A DNA stretch of 64,000 nt from Sulfidibacter corallicola (GTDB lineage: Bacteria > Acidobacteriota > Holophagae > Acanthopleuribacterales > Acanthopleuribacteraceae): assembly GCF_017498545.1 (NCBI RefSeq), contig NZ_CP071793.1, positions 558,001 through 622,000 on the forward strand. Reading direction: 5' to 3'. Position numbers and translations under genes: made by a program. The notes under the pieces were generated by a model. That model was not told the origin of the DNA, did not search any database, and worked only from the letters and a program-made list of their open reading frames with translations. Shown one piece after another: positions 1 through 7,941 of this stretch; positions within the stretch are counted from its first letter, which is position 1; each line of letters starts with the position of its first letter.

Positions 1-67
1 GTGTGTCTTTTTGAAATGTAAACATTCTGTGATTGGGTTTGGAGAGAGCCCAAAGGAGCGAATCGTG

Positions 68-1522
68 ATGAGACGAATCCATCGGTTGTTTTCGCATCTT
101 GGTTTTCCAGGGGTGGCCACGGTCCCTGGGATTTCGACCCTCCTCCTTGTTCTCGGCCTGAGTTGGGTTCCCGCTCGCGGGGAGTCCTACGTCTACATTC
201 AAAACGATTCACCGCAAACGGTGACGCTCGAAATATCGGTCCGGGGCGGATTGACCCAAGGAAAGCATTGGGATCGAATGTGTTCCGAGCTCGAACCCTG
301 GCAGAAGGCCACGCCGGTGCTCTGGTTCAACCGCGACGAGGGCATCAAGTGGGGCCGAGATTTCTACTTTGAAACCAAGGTCGTTTGCGATGGCCGCGTT
401 TTGGCCACGCTTCGACAAAAACTACACGGCAATTGGATTGGATCCAGCCTCTATCACTCCGCGGACGACCTGGATTGGTTCTCGGATCGCGACGTACACC
501 TGTCCGACTCCAGTGCCGGTGTGCAAACCCTGTTCAAGTCGGCCTACACCGGTTGGTATGACGACTTGGTGTATGTCGTTCATGCCGAAGAGGTTTACGA
601 TCATCTGCGGCATCTGGCCACCGATGTACCCGATCAATTGACCCTTTTGGCCTACAACCTTCAGTTGTTGCCCACCAGCATTCAGTGGATCGATCAGGGC
701 CTGCGTGCCCGCTACATGGGCGAAGCCCTGGACGGGTTCGACGCCATCGTTTTTTCCGAGGCCTTCGACGACGATGTGCGCGGCTTCGACGAAGCCGGTA
801 ACACCGGTGATCCCGATTCTTTGTGGGAACACATTCGCCACATGTATCCATACCGCACCGATATCGTGGGTAAGGACGAAGGGCTGGAGCAGGATGGTGG
901 GGTCTTTATCGCCAGCAGGTGGCCGATTTTGCACCAGGAAGATCTCGTGTACGACGAGTCCGTTTGCGAGGCCAGCGATTGCCTCTCAGAAAAGGGGGTG
1001 ATGTATGCTCGAATCGAGAAGTCGCTGGACGGCATGTCGCGCACCTACCATCTCTTCGGGAGCCACCTGCAGGCGGACTATCCCGGCGACGACAACAGTC
1101 ATGTGCGTGCTTCCCAATTGAACGAACTGCGGCGATTCGTCGACGCCCTGGGCATTCCCGCCGACGAGCCGGTCATCATGGCCGGCGACTTCAACGTCGA
1201 TCTTGACTCGGGCGAGTACCCGCAGATGTTGGATCGCTTGAACGCCGCCGATCCCGAGCGTGCCGAATACGGATTTCCCTATTCGCTCGACGGGTTCACC
1301 AATGCCATGGCGGATCCCGACAGTGAATGGATGCTCGATTACGTTCTGGTGGATCGAAGCCACCGCATGCCGCGCTTCGGTGAAACCGCGGTCCTGGTTC
1401 TGCGCTCGCCCGCGCCTGAAATGATGGCCAAATCCGCCGGGCAACGACGCCAGGATATGCATGTGCTGGGCAATTACTCGGACCACTATCCGGTGTTCGC
1501 CTATTTCGACTTCAGTGATTAG
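68..1522 (+). CDS. secreted sphingomyelinase C-like phosphodiesterase (endonuclease/exonuclease/phosphatase fold)
   Basis: 484 residues starting at ATG 68, chosen because AAAGGAG lies just upstream and the N-terminus is then a basic stretch plus a hydrophobic signal peptide. The first ~170 residues form an accessory beta-rich part I do not recognise. The C-terminal ~300 residues carry the DNase I-fold motif series in the order and spacing of bacterial neutral sphingomyelinases: LLAYNLQLLP, a Glu in FSEAFDDD, DGGVFIASRWPI, GSHLQAD, AGDFNVD, LDYVLVD and the terminal SDHYPV with the catalytic His. The likely reaction is Mg-dependent hydrolysis of a phosphodiester, probably sphingomyelin to ceramide and phosphocholine, outside the cell. 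The substrate is inferred; the fold is clear. A different secreted EEP-family nuclease or lipid phosphatase is the alternative. It converges with the next gene across a strong terminator hairpin. Confidence 0.8.
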   Translation: MRRIHRLFSHLGFPGVATVPGISTLLLVLGLSWVPARGESYVYIQNDSPQTVTLEISVRGGLTQGKHWDRMCSELEPWQKATPVLWFNRDEGIKWGRDFYFETKVVCDGRVLATLRQKLHGNWIGSSLYHSADDLDWFSDRDVHLSDSSAGVQTLFKSAYTGWYDDLVYVVHAEEVYDHLRHLATDVPDQLTLLAYNLQLLPTSIQWIDQGLRARYMGEALDGFDAIVFSEAFDDDVRGFDEAGNTGDPDSLWEHIRHMYPYRTDIVGKDEGLEQDGGVFIASRWPILHQEDLVYDESVCEASDCLSEKGVMYARIEKSLDGMSRTYHLFGSHLQADYPGDDNSHVRASQLNELRRFVDALGIPADEPVIMAGDFNVDLDSGEYPQMLDRLNAADPERAEYGFPYSLDGFTNAMADPDSEWMLDYVLVDRSHRMPRFGETAVLVLRSPAPEMMAKSAGQRRQDMHVLGNYSDHYPVFAYFDFSD

Positions 1523-1539
1523 TGCTTCGCGACCCGTGA

Positions 1540-1569
1540 AAGGGACGGGCATCGTGGTGCCCGTCCCTT
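1540..1569. terminator. bidirectional intrinsic terminator
   Basis: A perfect 12-bp inverted repeat (AAGGGACGGGCA at 1540-1551, TGCCCGTCCCTT at 1558-1569) with a 6-base loop lies in the 57-base gap between two convergent genes. It can serve both strands, although the U-tracts are short. Confidence 0.75.
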
Positions 1570-1579
1570 ATTCTCCGCT

Positions 1580-2677
1580 TCAGTCTTCGGTGGTGCGCAG
1601 CGCTCTAAATTCCGAGACGCCGTAGTACTTAGCGTCATCCACCCCGCAAATAAGGGGGTCGATGGTGATGCCGGTAGGAAAGCCACTGGTTTGGTCGTAT
1701 TCGAATCGATAATCGTCCGGTGCTTCGGCCAGCGTTTTTTCCACCAGATCGAAAAGTTGATCGATGGTGAACAGCTCGTGAAGCCGCTCATCCGGGAAGG
1801 GATCTTCGTCGAGCCGGTTGGTGACGGTGGCGATGCGCCCATTTCGTACCGCGATTTCCACATCGAAGATGGCGCAAAAACAGGATTTCTCCAGTCTGAA
1901 ACTGTAGTCCAGGTTCGTTCCCGTGCCATTCCACCTTATCCGCGCCTGGGATAATTGTTGTCGGGCGGCCAGATCGTCGGAAACCGCGATGGCTTGGTTG
2001 GCGGCGATAAGCGAGAGGTTGTCTCGCGATGCGCGCAAACCCATCGCGTAGACCGATTGGTTGGCAGCGAACTCGATGAAACCGCCGGGAATGTTCTCGA
2101 AATCGTTGCCCATGACGTAGGTAAATTTGTTGCCGGGTTCGACGGAGAAGGTGAGGGGGTCGTCCCCGATCGGGCTTCCTTCTGCATCGAATTGGCGCGC
2201 CCGGATTTCCAGGGTGTTACAGAGGTTGCCGACGATGACCATGGCGTCGACGACCCGGGACCAATCGCCGGTGTAGAAGCGCCACACGCGGGCCGGCTCC
2301 GTGATCGCCGGTTGGAAGGCGACCCGTTCCTGTTCGGGTCCGTGGAGGTAGGCGAGACCGGCGGTGATCTGGTGCGATTGTTCCATGGTCAGGTAGCCCG
2401 CTTCACCCGTTTCGTTCCAGGTCTCCGCCTTGACGACCCGAATTTCCTGGGGGTCGAGGTCGGCATGGAACTCGGAGAGAAGCGTGCCCTTGGCGGTCCA
2501 TACCCGCAACCAGGCGGTTTGCTCGTTGGTGGTTTGGTTCTCGAGGATCAGTTCCGCGCCGAAACCCCCGCCAGGAGCGGGAACGTGCGGAATGTAGATC
2601 TGGCTGGCGGACCAGGCCGGAATCGAGGCCATCAGTCCGGCCAATAGTAAAAAACGACGAAACGGTGTTGTATTCAC
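1580..2677 (-). CDS. secreted protein with DUF6174-like C-terminal domain
   Basis: 365 residues, starting at GTG (2675-2677) with GGAGG five bases upstream. An upstream TTG in frame has no such site. The N-terminus is a signal peptide (hydrophobic FLLLAGLMASIPAWSA). Residues ~25-130 resemble the beta-sandwich seen in secreted proteins that open with IYIPHV-type strands. The C-terminal ~100 residues fit the DUF6174 pattern: a Cys pair (CFCAIF), a strand-rich segment, then a GFPTGITID-like motif and a terminal Asp-rich DDAKYYGV. No catalytic residues are evident and the function is unknown. It probably acts in the periplasm or outside the cell. The family call is from memory of the pattern and is moderate. 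Confidence 0.65.
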   Translation of the reverse strand: MNTTPFRRFLLLAGLMASIPAWSASQIYIPHVPAPGGGFGAELILENQTTNEQTAWLRVWTAKGTLLSEFHADLDPQEIRVVKAETWNETGEAGYLTMEQSHQITAGLAYLHGPEQERVAFQPAITEPARVWRFYTGDWSRVVDAMVIVGNLCNTLEIRARQFDAEGSPIGDDPLTFSVEPGNKFTYVMGNDFENIPGGFIEFAANQSVYAMGLRASRDNLSLIAANQAIAVSDDLAARQQLSQARIRWNGTGTNLDYSFRLEKSCFCAIFDVEIAVRNGRIATVTNRLDEDPFPDERLHELFTIDQLFDLVEKTLAEAPDDYRFEYDQTSGFPTGITIDPLICGVDDAKYYGVSEFRALRTTED

Positions 2678-3134
2678 GCGGGCCTCCAAACATGCCGAGG
2701 GGGGTGAGCCCGTTCAGCGCGATGTATCGTGGCATTTCGATAAAGGGAGCCGTCGAAAAAAAGAGTGACGGCATCGATATTTCTTGTGGGGATCGGAAGC
2801 GAAACAAAAAATCCGGTTAAGTGCGGATGAGATCAGCCCCTAGCTTACCATGAAAAAAAAGAGCCGCCCAAATGGCAGAGGGCTTTTAAAGTCCTTAAAA
2901 CCAGAGCAGTAAAGCGCCAGTCATCGATCTTACCGATTGTTCGAGAACATGTGATGGCACTCACGTCAAGTGGTCTGTTTGTAAAAAACCGGTAAATCGG
3001 CGCGAAAATTTGGACCATCTCTCGTCGCAGATCGTTATTAGGGGTACAAATCGAGCCCAAAGGCATGTCGGTGACGCTAGATTGTTGAACGTATGACCCC
3101 TTACATACCCTTTCTTGATTCTTTGGAGGCAGCT
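2678..3134. other. intergenic region, nothing recognised
   Basis: About 450 bases, more AT-rich than the flanking genes, between divergent genes. It should hold the promoters of both. I see no tRNA, convincing hairpin or conserved ORF here. Confidence 0.4.
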
Positions 3135-3338
3135 ATGATGGATTCTGATAAGCTCACCAAAAAATTTAAGACCTTCATGTTGGCGCGAAAATCGTACCTC
3201 CCCAAATTTGAATCGCCTCTGGCCGTCTACGAATGGTTTTTGTCCGCCTGGGGTAAGCCGCTGCGAGAGAGAGAGTTACACGCAGCCTATTTGGCCGCTT
3301 GGGAATTCTCGTTTGCAACCGGAGTCGTCAAGCTATGA
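3135..3338 (+). CDS. small hypothetical protein (67 aa)
   Basis: Start ATG 3135, chosen because GGAGG lies five bases upstream. A possible upstream ATG at 3093 has no Shine-Dalgarno sequence. The product is basic at the N-terminus (KLTKKFKTFMLARKSYLPK) and aromatic-rich (WFLSAWGKPLRER, YLAAWEF), and is probably a small helical cytoplasmic protein. I do not recognise it. Its stop codon overlaps, as ATGA, the start of a 9-codon ORF (3335-3364) that precedes a run of hairpins in front of the ABC-F gene. The small protein could therefore belong to the same transcript. Confidence 0.5.
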   Translation: MMDSDKLTKKFKTFMLARKSYLPKFESPLAVYEWFLSAWGKPLRERELHAAYLAAWEFSFATGVVKL

Positions 3339-3364
3339 TCCCCACCCTCATGGCGTTAGTTTGA
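3335..3364 (+). other. possible 9-codon leader ORF
   Basis: The ORF encodes MIPTLMALV and ends in TGA. It overlaps the stop of the upstream small gene by ATGA, with GGAG about 10 bases upstream. It sits ~50 bases before the first of several alternative hairpins, which is where a leader peptide for ribosome-mediated attenuation would lie. There is no evidence that it is translated. Confidence 0.25.
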
Positions 3365-3413
3365 ATTTGCGATCTTCTTCGAGTTAAACACGGCGCGCTT
3401 GTTTCCTAAGCTT

Positions 3414-3461
3414 CTCTTGTTTTCTCAAGAGTGTCCACCGACCCGCCAAAGAGACACTCTT
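3414..3461 (+). promoter_or_regulatory. mutually exclusive hairpins in ABC-F leader
   Basis: CTCTTG (3414-3419) can pair with CAAGAG (3426-3431). The overlapping AAGAGTGTC (3427-3435) can instead pair perfectly with GACACTCTT (3453-3461). The shared AAGAG arm makes the two stems exclusive, the architecture expected of an attenuator. A regulatory role is inference. Confidence 0.35.
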
Positions 3462-3501
3462 CTCTACCGATTCTCATCCGCGAGCCTCTCTCCAAGCTCC
3501 G

Positions 3502-3539
3502 GGCGCCCGATCCTTCGGGGTCGGGCGCCTCTCCTTTTT
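3502..3539 (+). terminator. GC-rich UUCG hairpin followed by T-tract
   Basis: A 12-bp stem (one G-T pair) made of GGCGCCCGATCC and GGGTCGGGCGCC closes on a TTCG tetraloop (3502-3529). TCTCCTTTTT follows to 3539. It has the form of an intrinsic terminator, with a short spacer before the U-tract. Confidence 0.55.
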
Positions 3540-3679
3540 CCGAAATTCGGGCGCACTCGATGGTTTTCTTCGTTCACGACGAAGACCCTGTGCTCGGAGT
3601 GTCGTGCCGATTTGCTCGAGACAGGCTCCCTCTCCATTTACGACTGTTCTGTTCCCACCACCCTCCCACGGCAACATTC

Positions 3680-3725
3680 GACCCATGTTCTCGGCGTTCG
3701 CGCCTGGGGCATGGGTCTTTTTTTT
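3680..3725 (+). terminator. intrinsic terminator upstream of ABC-F gene
   Basis: GACCCATG (3680-3687) pairs perfectly with CATGGGTC (3710-3717) and is followed immediately by eight T residues (3718-3725). It lies ~160 bases before the ABC-F start codon. It either ends the upstream transcript or an sRNA, or works as a regulated terminator of the leader. Confidence 0.7.
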
Positions 3726-3756
3726 AGCCCGATCCTGGCGATTCGCCTTCGCGCGT

Positions 3757-3785
3757 TTGATTTGTCCGAGGCCTCGTGGCATGAT
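3757..3785 (+). promoter_or_regulatory. weak candidate sigma70-type promoter for ABC-F gene
   Basis: TTGATT (3757-3762), a 17-base spacer and CATGAT (3780-3785) match the consensus at 4 of 6 positions each. It is downstream of the terminator and ~100 bases before the ABC-F start. If real, the ABC-F gene would not depend on read-through. Confidence 0.25.
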
Positions 3786-3888
3786 CGCCGCTGGGCATGG
3801 CGCGCGACGCCGTGTGATGAAACCCGCCCTTGCCGTCGTTTCACAGGTGTCGATCCCGGTAGCCCGTGGGCGGCTTTTGGAGAACTAC

Positions 3889-5700
3889 ATGTCGCTGATT
3901 TTGAGTTGCCGTGATTTGGCCAAGGCCCATGGCACCGAGAATCTGTTCGAGAACCTGTCGCTGAGTATTTTCGCTGGGGACCATCTGGGCTTGATCGGGC
4001 CGAACGGGGTTGGCAAGAGCACCTTGCTTCGCATACTGGCGAACCAGGATACGCCAGATGCGGGAGAGGTCGTCGTCAAGCGCCATACCCGGCTGGTTTA
4101 CGTGCCCCAGGTCTCCAGCTTCGAGCCGGGACACACGGTGTACGAGATCGCCGTTGCGGCCGGTCGGTCGTTGGGCCTCCCGGAAGAGGAAGCGATCGTG
4201 GCGGCCCAGATTCAGCTAAGCCGCGCCGAGTTCGAGCATTTCGAAGCGCTGACGGAAACCCTCTCGGGTGGTTGGAAGAAACGGCTGGCGATTGCCTGTG
4301 CCCTTGTGGGCGAGCCCGAATGCCTGCTCTTGGACGAACCCACCAACCATCTCGACGTCGCCGGCGTGCTCTGGCTGGAAAGCCTGCTTTCCGCCGCCGA
4401 CTTCACCTGGATCACGGTCAGTCACGATCGTTATTTTCTGGAAAACACGGTCAACAAGATCGCCGAGCTGAATCCGGTCTTTCCCGAGGGGATTCTTTTT
4501 TGCGAGGGGGGATACGACACCTTTTTGAGTCGCAAGGCCGATCTACTGGAAGCCCAGGCGAAATTCGAGCAGGCGCTGGTCAACAAGCTGCGGCGCGAGA
4601 CCGAGTGGCTGCGGCGCCAACCGAAGGCGCGAACCACCAAGGCCAAATACAGGGTGGATCAGGCGGCTCGGCTCATGGAGACCTACGACGAGGTGCGTAC
4701 CCGGCGTCAGATTTCCGACCGCGTCGATATGAGTTTTTCGTCTTCGGATCGCAAAACCAAGAAACTGATCGAACTCAAGGGCGTGGGCAAGAGCCTGGGC
4801 GACAAGCGTATCGTCGAAGGTTTGGAATTCCTGCTTTCACCTGGCCGACGCATCGGCTTGCTGGGCACCAACGGCACCGGCAAGACCACCATACTCAAAT
4901 TGATCCTGGGCGAATTGGCGCCCGACCAGGGAAGGGTGCGCCACGCGGAACAACTGCAGGCCGTGTATTTCGACCAGAACCGCCAGGGACTCGATGCCGC
5001 CGAGTCCCTCAAACGATCGCTTTCTCCGGCGGGAGATTCGGTGATCTACAAGGGGCGCTCGCTGCACGTCATCTCTTGGGCCAAGCGGTTTCGGTTCGCC
5101 CCGGAGCAGTTGGAAACGCCAGTGGGCTCCCTGTCCGGAGGGGAACAGGCACGGTTGTTGTTGGCGCGCCTGATGTTGGTTCAGGCGGATGTGCTGCTTC
5201 TCGACGAGCCGACCAACGATTTGGACATCCCCTCGCTGGAAGAGCTGGAAGAAGCGTTGGAAGCGTTTCCCGGCGCGGTCGTGCTGGTTTCGCACGATCG
5301 CTATCTGCTGCGGCGCGTGTGTAACGGATTCATCGGGCTGGACGGCAAGGGCGGCTGGGCCGCTTATGGCAGCTACGAGCAGTGGGAACGCGAGCTTCAA
5401 GTGGAGGAGGAACCGAAGGCCAAGAAGGAGAAACCGGTCTCCTCATCACGGGAGGCGGCCGCCAAACCGGCCAGCCGCAAAAAGCTGTCCTACAACGAAC
5501 AACGCGAGTTCGACGGCATGGAAGAGACCATCCTGAACGAAGAGGAACGCATCGAGAGTTTGAAGGCCGAGATGGCGTTACCGGAGACGGCCACCAATGC
5601 CGGCCGTCTCCAGGAACTGTTTTGTGAACTGAATGATTGCCAGAAAAAGGTAGAGGCTCTCTACGCCCGTTGGGCCGAGCTGGAAGCCAAGATCACCTGA
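3889..5700 (+). CDS. ABC-F family ATPase (Uup-like)
   Basis: 603 residues from ATG 3889, with GGAG six bases upstream. The reading frame stays open further upstream, but that part overlaps the terminator hairpin and reads as non-coding. It has two ATP-binding cassettes and no membrane segment. Cassette 1 has Walker A GPNGVGKST, signature LSGGWKKR and Walker B LLLDEPTNHLD. Cassette 2 has GTNGTGKTT, LSGGEQARL and LLLDEPTNDLD. A basic linker with RRETEWLRRQPKARTTKAK sits between them, as in ABC-F translation factors. The last ~90 residues are Lys/Glu-rich and predicted coiled coil, as in Uup. It probably acts on the ribosome in the cytoplasm. Housekeeping Uup-type and antibiotic-resistance ABC-F proteins cannot be separated firmly by eye; the C-terminal coiled coil favours Uup. 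The long hairpin-rich leader is unusual. Confidence 0.93.
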   Translation: MSLILSCRDLAKAHGTENLFENLSLSIFAGDHLGLIGPNGVGKSTLLRILANQDTPDAGEVVVKRHTRLVYVPQVSSFEPGHTVYEIAVAAGRSLGLPEEEAIVAAQIQLSRAEFEHFEALTETLSGGWKKRLAIACALVGEPECLLLDEPTNHLDVAGVLWLESLLSAADFTWITVSHDRYFLENTVNKIAELNPVFPEGILFCEGGYDTFLSRKADLLEAQAKFEQALVNKLRRETEWLRRQPKARTTKAKYRVDQAARLMETYDEVRTRRQISDRVDMSFSSSDRKTKKLIELKGVGKSLGDKRIVEGLEFLLSPGRRIGLLGTNGTGKTTILKLILGELAPDQGRVRHAEQLQAVYFDQNRQGLDAAESLKRSLSPAGDSVIYKGRSLHVISWAKRFRFAPEQLETPVGSLSGGEQARLLLARLMLVQADVLLLDEPTNDLDIPSLEELEEALEAFPGAVVLVSHDRYLLRRVCNGFIGLDGKGGWAAYGSYEQWERELQVEEEPKAKKEKPVSSSREAAAKPASRKKLSYNEQREFDGMEETILNEEERIESLKAEMALPETATNAGRLQELFCELNDCQKKVEALYARWAELEAKIT

Positions 5701-5701
5701 C

Positions 5702-5734
5702 CGCGAGCGCGATGCCAGGGGCGGAGCGCTCGCG
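5702..5734. terminator. hairpin between convergent genes
   Basis: CGCGAGCG (5702-5709) pairs with CGCTCGCG (5727-5734) directly after the ABC-F stop codon and before the convergent neighbour. There is no T-tract, so it may only stabilise the 3' end. Confidence 0.4.
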
Positions 5735-5741
5735 CTTCGGG

Positions 5742-7394
5742 TCAGGTACCGCTCAATCGTTCGTCCAGCGGGGTGTTCATTTTCCAAAGAAGGTGGCTGA
5801 TATAGGGACGCCGTTCCTCTCCCGTCGTGATCATCAGCAGTTTGGTGATCTTGAGGCCGAAGGGGTCGGTGAATAAAAGGATCAGCATTTCCTGAAGGAA
5901 GTCGGTGTTCAGGGTGATGTAGTTGTCGGTACCGACACCCAGTTTCACACCCTTCTTCTCCCACCACGAAAAGGGGTGATCCTTGTAGTCGTCGATGGCC
6001 GCCGTGAGTTTGTAATTGGAGCTCGGCAGCGACATCAGCGACACTTTTTTGTGGATCATTCGGTTCAGTACGTCGTGCTGGTAGTGCTCGATTTCGCGGG
6101 CGGTGTGAAACTTCACCTTGGTGAACAGCCGAATGTCCTCGGGGCTCAACCGCTCGCCACGCAGCAACATGTCGCGCACGTGCTCGCGGTCGTTCCAGGG
6201 CATGTCCTTGATTTCGTTGTACTCGATGGTGTTGGGACGGATCGCTTCACCCTTGGCGTTCCACTTCAGGACCCGTTGATACATGCTGTGGAAGTAGAAG
6301 TTGGGGTTGATTCCCAAGCTTAGGCCGTGCTCCAGGCAGTTGATGTGCCAGATGTTCATGGCGTTGTCGACGGCTTGAATCCCACAGCGCAGGTTCTTCC
6401 ACGTTTCGCCGTGGTGGCTGCGCACCTGGAAGCCGTAGTACTGGAGTTTGCGAAAGCCCTGGTGCATGTCCTTGAAGTGGGCTTTCCGGTAGAAGTTGCG
6501 CTCGTTGCCGACCGTGTCCACCTCGCGCAGGTGATCGCGCAGGAAGGGGTACTTTTCCAAAAGGTCGAGAATGGTGTTGATCTGATCCAACACCGCTTCG
6601 TGTTTGGAGTCGAAGCGCGTGTGGTCGAAGAACTCGGGTTCCTTGCGGAAGCAAGGTGAAAGGATGAATTCGAACACCGGTTGCTCGCGCTTGAAATCGG
6701 CGAAGCCCTCGTAGAGACCGAGCGCCACGTCCTCGGAGGTGAGCGTTTCCAAGCCCGGGATGGTTTCGGACTCGTTGGCGGTGGCGCGGGAGAGCGTGAA
6801 CTTGAGGCGAATGTTGCCCACGTTGTATTTGTGAAAAAGGGTGGAGGCCATGTGGTAGGCCGCTTCGCGATGGGCTTCGCGGGAGGTCAGGATCAACTTG
6901 GGCAGCATCAGGATCTGGAGGTAGCGGTCGAAACGCTCGTCATCCTTGAGCACCACCAGATTGGCGACATCTTCGGGTGATTCGATTCGGGCGCTACCCG
7001 GGCCGTAGACCGATTCGATCTTTTGCGCGACCGCCGCGCCGTTGGGCCCGTCGAGCAAGGCGCGAATCCTGGGGTAAATGAAATCCGGGGCGAGGCTGCC
7101 GGTCAAATGAATGTGTTCTTCGCGATAGGGAAGGGGAAAGGCGCGGAAAAAGTGGTAGAGGCCTGCCGCGAACGGATGCTCCAACAGGGCGTTCAAATCG
7201 ACTCTGGCCGTCAGAAACCGTTCCAACAGTTCCTTGAATTCACCGACGCACGCATGGATTTCCGGAGCGGTGTCGCGCAAATCGCTACTGAGCATGAGGT
7301 CGAGGGTGTCGTCGAGGGTGATGCCGTTCGTCTGGCTGATGATTTCCGCGATGTGCCGCGTGAGTTTTGGATTGAAGCGATTTGAAAAATTCAT
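5742..7394 (-). CDS. adenosine deaminase-like metal-dependent hydrolase
   Basis: 550 residues from ATG 7394, with AAGG a few bases upstream. Four features follow the adenosine/AMP deaminase family in order: the metal-binding HxH in EEHIHLTGSL (near residue 93), a His-Gly-Glu in RSHHGETW (near residue 330), SLPSSNYKL in the place of the family's CPTSN motif, and GTDNYITLNTD (near residue 500) with the metal-binding Asp. At ~550 residues it is longer than classical adenosine deaminase (~340). The extra length lies in an N-terminal helical extension and in the middle, so the substrate may not be adenosine. It is probably a cytoplasmic zinc-dependent aminohydrolase. It sits upstream of, and is read divergently from, nothing obviously related. 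Confidence 0.75.
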   Translation of the reverse strand: MNFSNRFNPKLTRHIAEIISQTNGITLDDTLDLMLSSDLRDTAPEIHACVGEFKELLERFLTARVDLNALLEHPFAAGLYHFFRAFPLPYREEHIHLTGSLAPDFIYPRIRALLDGPNGAAVAQKIESVYGPGSARIESPEDVANLVVLKDDERFDRYLQILMLPKLILTSREAHREAAYHMASTLFHKYNVGNIRLKFTLSRATANESETIPGLETLTSEDVALGLYEGFADFKREQPVFEFILSPCFRKEPEFFDHTRFDSKHEAVLDQINTILDLLEKYPFLRDHLREVDTVGNERNFYRKAHFKDMHQGFRKLQYYGFQVRSHHGETWKNLRCGIQAVDNAMNIWHINCLEHGLSLGINPNFYFHSMYQRVLKWNAKGEAIRPNTIEYNEIKDMPWNDREHVRDMLLRGERLSPEDIRLFTKVKFHTAREIEHYQHDVLNRMIHKKVSLMSLPSSNYKLTAAIDDYKDHPFSWWEKKGVKLGVGTDNYITLNTDFLQEMLILLFTDPFGLKITKLLMITTGEERRPYISHLLWKMNTPLDERLSGT

Positions 7395-7593
7395 TCAGGT
7401 ACCTTCCACTTTATATTGAGGCATCGTCTCGACGGGACTGCTGGGTTGAGTTTCACCGGGCGGGATCCGTCGAGTGGGATCGCTGCCGGTTGTGGGTTCG
7501 GCAATTTTTCGGATTCTGACCATCTGCCGTGAGGTTTTCGTGATGACCCGGTGAGTTTTGATCAGGAGAGCCACCTGCGGAGCGAGGGGGGCG

Positions 7594-7941
7594 TCAATCC
7601 TTTTCACGGCGACGGGGGCAGCGGACGCAGGCCGTGCTCTCGGGAACCAGCATCAATCGCTTGATGGGAATCGGGTTGTCGCAGCGGACGCAAATGCCGA
7701 ACGAGGGCTCGTCGATGCGGTTCAGGGCTTTGTCCAGTTGGTTCAGGCGGGTCCGCGCCTTGCGCAAATTGGCCTCGGAAATACTTTTGCTCTGAATGGC
7801 CTCCATCCGGGTCAGGCGCCCGATTGAACGGTCCGGCGCGATCGGTTGGGTCTGCTCCTCCAGGCCTTCGATGTCGTGGCGAAGGGTGGCCATTTCCGTT
7901 TGGATCAGGCTTCGAAGTTCGTCTTTGTCTTCTTGCTTCAT
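7594..7941 (-). CDS. DksA/TraR-family zinc-finger protein
   Basis: 115 residues from ATG 7941, chosen because AAAGGAG lies seven bases upstream; the longer open frame above it is not coding-like. The N-terminal two thirds are charged and form a predicted coiled coil (MKQEDKDELRSLIQTEM onward). The C-terminus has a four-Cys zinc finger: CVRC, 17 residues, then CVRC. In DksA/TraR proteins the coiled coil enters the RNA polymerase secondary channel and modulates initiation together with ppGpp. The acidic DxxDA coiled-coil tip of E. coli DksA is not obvious here, so this may be a DksA-like paralogue rather than DksA itself. It is the only gene in its transcript that I can see. Confidence 0.85.
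   Translation of the reverse strand: MKQEDKDELRSLIQTEMATLRHDIEGLEEQTQPIAPDRSIGRLTRMEAIQSKSISEANLRKARTRLNQLDKALNRIDEPSFGICVRCDNPIPIKRLMLVPESTACVRCPRRREKD

Noticed and set aside
3414..3725. The hairpin-rich stretch read as 6S RNA, SRP RNA, tmRNA or RNase P RNA
   Set aside because: None of the conserved motifs of these RNAs was found on either strand. I keep it as an unassigned leader or small RNA.
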